5,637 nt of DNA from Gemmatimonadota bacterium (lineage in GTDB: Bacteria > Gemmatimonadota > Gemmatimonadetes > Gemmatimonadales > Gemmatimonadaceae), in the NCBI GenBank assembly GCA_003131365.1, contig PKVB01000106.1, positions 4,533 to 10,169 on the forward strand, given 5' to 3'. Of the stretch, positions 1 to 5,195 are shown one piece after another. The position numbers and the translations under genes were made by a program. The notes under the pieces were generated by a model that saw nothing but the letters and a program-made list of their open reading frames with translations, searched no databases and was not told the DNA's origin. Position 1 is the first letter of the stretch, and each line of letters starts with the position of its first letter.

Positions 1-95
1 CGAAGCTTCGTTCCCTTTCGCACCTGGCGGTCGTGATGCTTGGCCGCGAATGCTAGTGCGTGGTTTATCGCGTCGGAGTAGCCGGTGACTGTCAT
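1..95 (-). CDS. HD-domain phosphohydrolase, RelA/SpoT-hydrolase-like (N-terminal fragment, runs off the window)
   Basis: The ATG at 93-95 opens a minus-strand frame that stays open to base 1, giving 31 residues that begin MTVTGYSDAINHALAFAAKH and continue HDRQVRKGTKL. The pattern A-L-x-F-A-A-x-x-H-x-x-Q-x-R-K-G matches the start of the HD hydrolase domain of RelA/SpoT and of small single-domain (p)ppGpp hydrolases of the MESH1/SAH type. In these, the 'H..Q.RK' helix precedes a 'PY..HP' stretch and then the metal-binding HD motif. The start codon overlaps the stop of the upstream methionine sulfoxide reductase gene as ATGA, which supports the start and implies translational coupling. The catalytic HD residues lie outside the window, so alarmone hydrolysis is inferred from the N-terminus only. 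It could instead be another HD-family phosphohydrolase. Confidence 0.72.
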   Translation of the reverse strand, partial: MTVTGYSDAINHALAFAAKHHDRQVRKGTKL

Positions 96-586
96 TGCTT
101 CAATGTTGCGAACCAGGATACGAGTCGTTCGAGCCCCTGTTGGTCTTCTGCCTTGAACGCATTCAGCTGGCCAGAATCTACGTCGAGAACCGCGATTAAA
201 TCACCCCGTCGATCGAGAACGGGGACGACGATCTCGGACCGTGCTCGCGCATCACAGGCGATGTGGCCGGGGAATTTTTCGACGTCCGGAACAACTACGG
301 TTTTCATTTCCGCGGCGGCCGTCCCGCATACTCCCCGGCCAAACGCAATGTCGAGGCAGCCGAGGCTTCCCTGATACGGCCCGACTCGGAGAAGCTGTCC
401 GGGGACGACCACACGATAGAAGCCGGTCCATAGATGGCCGAAGGCATGATGCACCAGAGCGGCCATCGTGGCCATCGCCGTGACATCGTCATCCACTCCC
501 TCGAGAATGGCATCGCTGTGTCCTTTCAGCTCGGCGTAGGCGCGAGCCTTCGGCACGTTTCTCAGATCAGGAATTGTATCGGCCAT
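92..586 (-). CDS. msrC: Free methionine-(R)-sulfoxide reductase (GAF-domain fRMsr)
   Basis: This cytosolic enzyme reduces free L-methionine-(R)-sulfoxide to methionine, normally with thioredoxin as reductant. The 164-residue protein is one GAF domain, the usual size for the family. Signature stretches are visible: WTGFYR (53-58), GPYQG (69-73), GRGVCGTA (83-90), GHIACDA (107-113), SEIVVP (117-122) and LDVDS (134-138). The three cysteines of fRMsr are all present at C77, C87 and C111. Their spacing of 10 and 24 residues is the same as Cys84/94/118 of the E. coli enzyme (YebR/MsrC), so the protein should be active. The ATG at 584-586 lies 6 bp after the stop of the pseudo-BY-kinase gene. The stop overlaps the start of the HD-domain gene (ATGA), so it looks like the middle gene of an operon. 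No strong Shine-Dalgarno is seen, consistent with coupled translation. Confidence 0.95.
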   Translation of the reverse strand: MADTIPDLRNVPKARAYAELKGHSDAILEGVDDDVTAMATMAALVHHAFGHLWTGFYRVVVPGQLLRVGPYQGSLGCLDIAFGRGVCGTAAAEMKTVVVPDVEKFPGHIACDARARSEIVVPVLDRRGDLIAVLDVDSGQLNAFKAEDQQGLERLVSWFATLKQ

Positions 587-592
587 TGCCGG

Positions 593-2317
593 TTACCGCG
601 CTGTCGCGAGCTCCGGCTGAAACGCTCCTGATTGTCGCGTCGCCCCGAGCATTTCTTCGCGCGTCTCCAGCTGCGGCATTTCCGCGTCCCACAGCACGAG
701 ACCGTGAATGCGCATGTCAGCTCCGCGGAGACTGGCTACGGCGGTCTTGAGCCCATCCACAGTGGTGTGGGCGATTCGCGCACAGAGGATCACGTCAGGA
801 GCCGGGATGATGCTGCTGGCGCTCCGCTGAACGTAGCTGGTTGGAGCCGCGATGATGATGAAATCATAGCGCCGCTGCATGCGAGCCAGCTCTTTGCGCA
901 CATCTTCGACGACACTTGCTTCGGGAAGTCCGGAGCGCCGCGTGCCGCTCGGAAGCACATCGAGCGGACGGTCGCGGCCAATTGTCGTCGGAACGATGGC
1001 TTCCGGCCAGGTCGAGCTGCCCATGATGATTCCCGAGAGCCCGGGATCGGGTCGGATTCGCAGGACGCTTGCGACGCTGCACGTGGTCGGGTCGACGTCG
1101 ACGAGCAGCGTGCTGCGCGCCTCATACGCTGCGGACGCGGCAAGGTTCGCCGCGACAGTCGCGACAATGCCCGGGTCGTCGCCGGTGATCGTGACGATTG
1201 GGACGCTCGCTTCCACCGACGCGATGTGCAGGTAGAGAGTTCTGTAACTCTCCGACACGACATCGATCAGCGGCGGCGCCTCGACATCCGCCTGTCGACG
1301 GCTTCTTTCCACGACGACTTCCGGCGGCTTGATCACGGTGAGCACGCGCGACCCGCTTATCTGCTCCGCCTCACGCGGGTCAGCTATGTGCGGCCGTTTG
1401 AGCTCCGTTCCGAACGAGGCCGCAAATCCAACCGCGAGTGCGAGCACCACCGCGGCGGCGAGCATCGCCCACGGTGGAGCACCTACGTTAGCAAGCTCGC
1501 GGGCATGCGCGGACTCACGGTCGATGCGAGTGTTTTTCTGGTTTATCTGATCCAGTTGCGCTGCCGCTGCCGTATAGTTTTGTTGAGCGGTCGCGCGCTG
1601 AGCAACGAGCTTTATTGTATCGACCGTTATGACAGGCTTCACTACCGGAGCGGGGGTAGGGCGTATCAGCGCCAGCTTTCCCCGAACTTCACCGCGTTTT
1701 ACGTCGGCGATCCCCTGTATTTGACGGCCAATCGCATTTGCCCTGGACGTCAGCGACAGATATACCGGATCGACTCCACCCACTGCCCCAAACGCGTTTC
1801 TGTCGCGTTCAACGTCCGCCAAAGAGTCGAGCAGCACGCGCACTCTGGGATCGGCGCCGACTACTGGCGATGCGGCAAGCGCGCGATAGGAGGTGGGAAG
1901 GGGAGCATTCTCAGCTCTGTCGATCAAGCGATTGAGCGTTGCGAGCTCTGCGGTCAACGAATCACGCTGCGCCCGCACCGCAGGCGGGAAGGTATCTATT
2001 ACGGCTGCCGGAACGGGCGTCAGGGCGCGCCGTGTGGCATTCAACACCGAGTCCGTCGCGTTAAGCTCAGCGAGATAGCGGTCCCTCGCCGTGACGGTCG
2101 GCGTGGAATCCGTGCGGGCTTCGATTTTCGAGGCTACCGCTAACGCCTTTCGCGAAGCATTCCTCGGAACGAGGACGAACGCGATCAATGCCCCGATAAA
2201 GACCACGCCCCCAACGATGCCAAATACCACGACCCGGCGAAGCGCGTTTCTGGCGCGTCCTGCCATCCAGAGGTAGGCCGAGCCGCCGCTCATCCGTGCA
2301 ATGCTATGAACGTTCAT
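593..2317 (-). CDS. Wzz/BY-kinase-like inner-membrane protein with degenerate ATPase motifs (putative pseudokinase)
   Basis: The 574-residue protein has the layout of a polysaccharide co-polymerase/bacterial tyrosine kinase: TM1 at about 29-50, an extracytoplasmic Ala/Asp/Arg-rich, partly coiled-coil region at about 51-280, TM2 at about 283-303, and a cytoplasmic P-loop-like domain at about 345-545. Family landmarks remain: ESYRTLY (356-362, compare EAYRTLR), TVAANLA (387-393), Walker A'-like LLVDVD (404-409), LDVLPSGT (452-459) and YDFIII (484-489). The nucleotide site is broken. Walker A reads GDDPGIVAT (379-387), with Val and Ala in place of the Gly-Lys before Thr, and Walker B reads IIIAAP, with Ala replacing the Asp. 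The last Arg of the EX2RX2R oligomerisation motif is Tyr362, and there is no Tyr-rich tail. Known members regulate export and chain length of exopolysaccharide; kinase activity is unlikely here. The ATG at 2315-2317 lacks a clear ribosome site, and Met9 (ATG at 2291-2293) is an alternative. It is apparently the first gene of an operon with the two genes downstream. Confidence 0.8.
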   Translation of the reverse strand: MNVHSIARMSGGSAYLWMAGRARNALRRVVVFGIVGGVVFIGALIAFVLVPRNASRKALAVASKIEARTDSTPTVTARDRYLAELNATDSVLNATRRALTPVPAAVIDTFPPAVRAQRDSLTAELATLNRLIDRAENAPLPTSYRALAASPVVGADPRVRVLLDSLADVERDRNAFGAVGGVDPVYLSLTSRANAIGRQIQGIADVKRGEVRGKLALIRPTPAPVVKPVITVDTIKLVAQRATAQQNYTAAAAQLDQINQKNTRIDRESAHARELANVGAPPWAMLAAAVVLALAVGFAASFGTELKRPHIADPREAEQISGSRVLTVIKPPEVVVERSRRQADVEAPPLIDVVSESYRTLYLHIASVEASVPIVTITGDDPGIVATVAANLAASAAYEARSTLLVDVDPTTCSVASVLRIRPDPGLSGIIMGSSTWPEAIVPTTIGRDRPLDVLPSGTRRSGLPEASVVEDVRKELARMQRRYDFIIIAAPTSYVQRSASSIIPAPDVILCARIAHTTVDGLKTAVASLRGADMRIHGLVLWDAEMPQLETREEMLGATRQSGAFQPELATAR

Positions 2318-2502
2318 GCGTCAAAGATTCACTGAGTATGGCGCGCGCGCGAGAGGGTCCGTTCCTGGGGGCATCCCGGCCGACAGACCGAGGTCGCGCT
2401 ACTTTCCCATCAACAACGCAATCTAAGCGCCGCTCGGGTCTAACGGGACGATAAAAAAAATGGCGGGGCCTTCGCCCCGCCATTCCTGTCCTCCAAATCA
2501 GC
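2318..2502. other. Intergenic region upstream of the pseudo-BY-kinase gene
   Basis: This 185 bp gap between two minus-strand genes holds the terminator of the copper-protein gene at its right end and presumably the promoter of the downstream operon. I found no convincing -35/-10 pair. CATACT (minus strand, at about 2332-2337) resembles a -10 box, but the bases where a -35 would sit are GC-rich and do not match. A run of 11 alternating G/C bases occurs at 2341-2351. No small gene or RNA was recognised. Confidence 0.5.
2453..2484 (-). terminator. Rho-independent terminator of the plastocyanin-like gene
   Basis: Read on the minus strand there is a perfect 11 bp stem (2459-2469 pairing with 2474-2484; arm AATGGCGGGGC) closing a GAAG tetraloop. 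An uninterrupted run of eight T (2453-2460) overlaps the foot of the stem. It starts 18 bp after the TAG stop of the copper-protein gene and so separates that gene from the operon downstream. On the plus strand the stem is not followed by a T tract, so it should act in one direction only. Confidence 0.93.
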
Positions 2503-3030
2503 CTACTGAACCGTGATGACTCCCTTCATGTTCAGAGCAAGGTGCGGAACGCAATGATACGGGTACTGGCCGGGTTTAATGTTGCCGAACGAGATCGTGA
2601 TCGACTCGCCGGGATTCATCTTCATGTTGCTGGAAAGCTCACCCATTTTGTCCGTGCCCATGTTCGCATCGAGCTGGCCTTTTACATCAGGCGGAATCGT
2701 CGCGGGGTCAAATGCGACGTTGTGCGGACCCATGCTCACCACGACGAACTTGACGCCATCTCCCTGCTTGATCGTGAAGTTGGCGGGCTCGAACCGATAG
2801 CCCTTCGTATCTCCGACCATATTCACCGTCTTGATGGTACCAGTGATCGGAGCCATTGCTACGGCTCCGCCTGCTGAGGCAGGGGTCGTCGTCGCCCCAG
2901 CGGTAGTTGTCGTTGTCGTCGAGCTCGTATCCACCGCAACGTGCGTCGTGTCAGCAGGCTTCTTTTCTCCGCCTGCGCAGGCGCCTAGCGAAATTATGCC
3001 AACTGCAACCGCGAATCCGTAGAACCGCAT
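2503..3030 (-). CDS. Plastocyanin/pseudoazurin-like type-1 copper lipoprotein
   Basis: This is a predicted envelope-anchored blue-copper electron carrier of 175 residues. A lipoprotein signal peptide (1-17) ends in a lipobox-like LGAC with Cys18 as the lipidation site. A flexible Thr/Ala-rich linker follows (about 28-58, including six consecutive Thr at 38-43), then a cupredoxin domain (about 62-175). All four type-1 copper ligands are visible: His103 in GPHN, and Cys160, His163 and Met168 in YHCVPHLALNM. The C-x2-H-x4-M spacing is that of plastocyanin. A Met-containing segment (124-138) lies between the His and Cys ligands. The redox partner cannot be told from the sequence; no cytochrome or copper-transport gene is adjacent. 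It appears monocistronic: it has its own terminator, and a CRP-type palindrome lies 68 bp upstream of its ATG. The start is supported by a GGGAGG site and by the signal peptide. Confidence 0.93.
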   Translation of the reverse strand: MRFYGFAVAVGIISLGACAGGEKKPADTTHVAVDTSSTTTTTTAGATTTPASAGGAVAMAPITGTIKTVNMVGDTKGYRFEPANFTIKQGDGVKFVVVSMGPHNVAFDPATIPPDVKGQLDANMGTDKMGELSSNMKMNPGESITISFGNIKPGQYPYHCVPHLALNMKGVITVQ

Positions 3031-3040
3031 CTTTTTGAGG

Positions 3041-3046
3041 CCTCCC
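3041..3046 (-). promoter_or_regulatory. Ribosome binding site of the plastocyanin-like gene
   Basis: GGGAGG on the minus strand lies 10 bases before the ATG at 3028-3030. The spacing is slightly long but the match to the anti-Shine-Dalgarno is good. It is the clearest ribosome site in the window. Confidence 0.7.
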
Positions 3047-3097
3047 AGAGCCGTACAGTGGTGCGCTTTGCTAGAGTAGTTTATTTCACTTCAGAGA

Positions 3098-3115
3098 TTG
3101 TGAATTTATTCACAA
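3098..3115. promoter_or_regulatory. CRP/FNR-family operator-like palindrome between the divergent copper-protein and hisA genes
   Basis: TTGTGAATTTATTCACAA is a perfect inverted repeat with 8 bp arms and a 2 bp centre. It contains TGTGA-N6-TCACA, exactly the two half-sites of the E. coli CRP consensus. It lies in an AT-rich island inside a GC-rich window, 68 bp from the ATG of the plastocyanin-like gene and 72 bp from the chosen ATG of hisA. A weak minus-strand promoter (TTCACA, 15 bp, TAAACT) and weak plus-strand ones (TTCACA, 16 bp, ATTAAT) can be drawn through it. The site could therefore overlap a -35 box and act on either gene. The palindrome is seen directly. The regulator is inferred and could be any member of the CRP/FNR superfamily. 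Confidence 0.6.
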
Positions 3116-3186
3116 GCTCGCTAACATGCAATTAATGCGGCACTTTCGGCTGTCATGATTTGTGCCCTGACGCAGACGCGCGCCGG

Positions 3187-3900
3187 ATGATCGCAATTCC
3201 TGCGCTCGATCTGCGAGGTGGTGCCTGCGTTCAGCTCGCTGCGGGATCCTACGACCAGGAGCTTATCCGAATCCCAGACCCTATCGGGGTTGCTCTTGCC
3301 TGGAGGCAATACGGGTTCCGACATCTCCACGTGGTCGACCTCGATGCGGTGGCCGGACGCGGGAACAATGCTCCTGAAATTCAGGCGATTCTCGGAGCGA
3401 CTGACGTTGAGGTACAGCTGGGCGGAGGAATACGAAGCAGGGAGTTGATTCAGCGCTCGCTCGATGATGGAGCACAACGCGTGGTCATAGGCACGCGTGC
3501 GTTGGAGGACCCCGATTGGCTCGCTGAGATGAGCGGTCTGTTCCCGGGCTACATCGTCGTGGCCGCGGATGTCCGCGATCGGAAGATTCTGTCTCACGGC
3601 TGGACGCGCACCCATCCCAAGCTCGTGCTGGACCTCATTGAAGAGCTCAACGGGCTGCCTCTCGCGGGGGTGCTGGTAACCGCCGTCCATCGGGAGGAAG
3701 CAATGCGGGGAACAGACTTGCCGCTCATGGAAGATGTAGCTAAGACGGCGGATTTTCCGGTCTTTGCATCGGGCGGGCTCGGGAGCCTCAACCATTTGCG
3801 CGCCCTGGCAGACCGCGGTGTCGCGGCTGCTATCGTTGGGATGGCGCTTTATAGTGGCGCGATGGATCCACGGGCCGTGGCCGAGGAATTCGCGGAGTAG
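3187..3900 (+). CDS. hisA: HisA-family isomerase (ProFAR isomerase), divergent
   Basis: This is a cytosolic (βα)8-barrel protein of 237 residues, the usual HisA length. HisA converts ProFAR to PRFAR in histidine synthesis. Visible family features are IPALDLRGG (4-12) with the catalytic Asp8, GSYDQ (20-24), HVVDLDA (48-54), the phosphate-binding QLGGGIRS (77-84), ADVRD (127-131), ASGGLGS (194-200) and AIVGMALY (215-222). Several normally conserved positions differ. The loop usually reading T-D-x-x-R-D-G-T-L-x-G reads TAVHREEAMRG (165-175), so the Asp equivalent to Salmonella/E. coli Asp176 is Glu170. The Arg of VVRL is Gln16, and the Arg of VGRAL is Met219. The ATG at 3187 is chosen because it gives the canonical HisA N-terminus; a TTG at 3160 would add nine non-homologous residues. 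No clear Shine-Dalgarno is seen. No other his gene is adjacent, so a HisA-like paralogue with another substrate is possible. Confidence 0.85.
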   Translation: MIAIPALDLRGGACVQLAAGSYDQELIRIPDPIGVALAWRQYGFRHLHVVDLDAVAGRGNNAPEIQAILGATDVEVQLGGGIRSRELIQRSLDDGAQRVVIGTRALEDPDWLAEMSGLFPGYIVVAADVRDRKILSHGWTRTHPKLVLDLIEELNGLPLAGVLVTAVHREEAMRGTDLPLMEDVAKTADFPVFASGGLGSLNHLRALADRGVAAAIVGMALYSGAMDPRAVAEEFAE

Positions 3901-3932
3901 GCGCTCGTCGCCGCGCTGACGCTCCGCGGTCG

Positions 3933-5195
3933 TTAGAACAAACTGATCGTGCGCGGGTCCAGCTTCGAGGGATCGCCGACATACGCGAAGCGGAATCCTT
4001 TCATGTATTTCCTCGCCACCCTTTGAACCGCTTCCGGGGTTACGCTCTTCAACTCGTCCACGAAGCGATCGGCTTCTCGATAGTCGCCTTCATAGAGCTG
4101 CGATCGCGACAGGAAATCCGCCTGGGCCGCGTTGGTTTCGTTGTCGAGGAAGTATTCAGTTATGAATTGTTCTTCGAGCTGCTTGAGCCCCGCTGGGTCG
4201 AGCATCCCCTGTTGGAGATCCACGACTGCAGCGCGCATCAGCTTCAGCGTCGTATCCGGCGAAGCCGTCGAGACGTAAAGTCCTCCCGTAGTTGCCGCAC
4301 GATCGACAAAAGGTGCGTGCACATCATAGGTGAGATTCTGCCGGGTCCGGATCTCCGCGAACATACGGCCGGTGAGAACCGATGTCGCGACCCTGAGCGC
4401 CTGATAGTCTTCGCCGCTCGCGAGCGGGCCACTGTAGTAGCCGAGTATGTAGTTGGTGGGCAGTTGGCGACGCTCGATCACGACAGCCGTCGGCGCCTCG
4501 GGAATGCGCGGAGGCGCAGTCCACTTGTAACTGCCGCGAGGAAGCTGCCCGATCGATTGGTTCACGAGCCGCTCGATGTGTGCGCGGTCGACGTTCCCCA
4601 CCACCACCAGCAGCATCCGGGACGTTACGAATTGTGTGCGGTGATATTCACGCAGTGACGCCGAGTCGAGAGCCTGGATCGATTTCTCGTTGCCTACGAC
4701 CGAGACCGCATACGGATGGCCCACATAGGTGATGCTGTCAGCGAGATAATCTGCCAGCGCATCTGGATCATCTCTCCGCTGCCTGATTCCAGACAGGTAT
4801 TGGGCCTTCACCAGATTGACTTCCGACTTGGCCAGATTCGGGTGCATTACTCGATCGGCGAATATCGACCAGGTGGAATCGAATACTTCAGTGCTCGAGC
4901 GGATTCCAAACATCGTCCAGTCCGCGCTCGGAGCAACTACTATCTCGCTCCCCAGAAGCGACATCGCGCGACGCAGCGAATTCTTGGGGAATTTTTGGGT
5001 TCCGCGCTCGGAGACGTCGAGCAGGATGGGCTCGATCCCCGCATTCGCGTCAGTGACCTGGCGGGCTCCCCCCAACAGATAGAGATTTGCCGCGACAACG
5101 TTGTTGGCGTCGTTCTGCCGCAGTATGACGTGCACGCCAGATACATCAAAGCTGGTAGTGGCCGTTGCCAGAGCCAGCGCAATTGAGAGCAGCAT
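3933..5195 (-). CDS. M16 family (insulinase-like) peptidase subunit, non-catalytic
   Basis: This 420-residue protein is the size of an M16B subunit with two homologous half-domains (about 18-220 and 235-415). M16 features include GHPYAVSVVGNEKSI (159-173), REYHRTQF (182-189), LLVVVGNVD (195-203), a typical inter-domain PP-x-P linker and GRMFAEIRTRQNLTYDV (276-292). The zinc-binding HxxEH has become PILLD (56-60, in the context GIEPILLD, where active members have GLAHFLEH). The Glu that would be the third ligand (usual E-I before RQRRDDP) is Gly136, so it cannot act as a zinc peptidase alone. The substrate-binding Arg283/Tyr290 pair of the C-terminal half is kept. A short hydrophobic N-terminus (2-11) suggests export but has no basic residue. 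The ATG overlaps the TGA of the upstream M16 gene (TGATG), implying coupled synthesis and probably a heterodimer. Confidence 0.92.
   Translation of the reverse strand: MLLSIALALATATTSFDVSGVHVILRQNDANNVVAANLYLLGGARQVTDANAGIEPILLDVSERGTQKFPKNSLRRAMSLLGSEIVVAPSADWTMFGIRSSTEVFDSTWSIFADRVMHPNLAKSEVNLVKAQYLSGIRQRRDDPDALADYLADSITYVGHPYAVSVVGNEKSIQALDSASLREYHRTQFVTSRMLLVVVGNVDRAHIERLVNQSIGQLPRGSYKWTAPPRIPEAPTAVVIERRQLPTNYILGYYSGPLASGEDYQALRVATSVLTGRMFAEIRTRQNLTYDVHAPFVDRAATTGGLYVSTASPDTTLKLMRAAVVDLQQGMLDPAGLKQLEEQFITEYFLDNETNAAQADFLSRSQLYEGDYREADRFVDELKSVTPEAVQRVARKYMKGFRFAYVGDPSKLDPRTISLF

Noticed and set aside
1..10. Palindrome CGAAGCTTCG at the left edge
   Set aside because: It lies inside the HD-domain coding frame and is short enough to be chance.
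632..2143. Long open frame of 503 codons on the plus strand opposite the Wzz/BY-kinase-like gene
   Set aside because: Its translation is Arg-rich and resembles no family, while the opposite strand encodes a recognisable protein with membrane segments and motifs. It is an antisense shadow typical of GC-rich codon use.
2875..2931. Repetitive GTC/GTT-rich tract in the copper-protein gene
   Set aside because: It encodes the Thr-rich linker of a lipoprotein (residues 34-52), a common tether, and is not an independent repeat element.
3109..3136. Sigma-70-like promoter for hisA (TTCACA, 16 bp, ATTAAT)
   Set aside because: The -10 match is 4 of 6 and several equally weak alternatives overlap in the same AT-rich stretch, so no single promoter can be called.
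3160..3186. TTG start that would extend HisA by nine residues
   Set aside because: The added residues have no counterpart in HisA, and the ATG at 3187 starts exactly at the canonical N-terminal strand. No ribosome site favours the TTG.
3121..3795. Open frame of 224 codons on the minus strand opposite hisA
   Set aside because: No domain signature, and it runs antisense to the clearly homologous HisA frame. The 211-codon plus-strand frame at 4023-4658 opposite the M16 gene is rejected for the same reason.
3901..3932. Possible bidirectional terminator between the convergent hisA and M16 genes
   Set aside because: Only a 5 bp GC stem (3911-3915 with 3925-3929) with a 9-base loop and no T tract on either strand. 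It does not meet the pattern of an intrinsic terminator.
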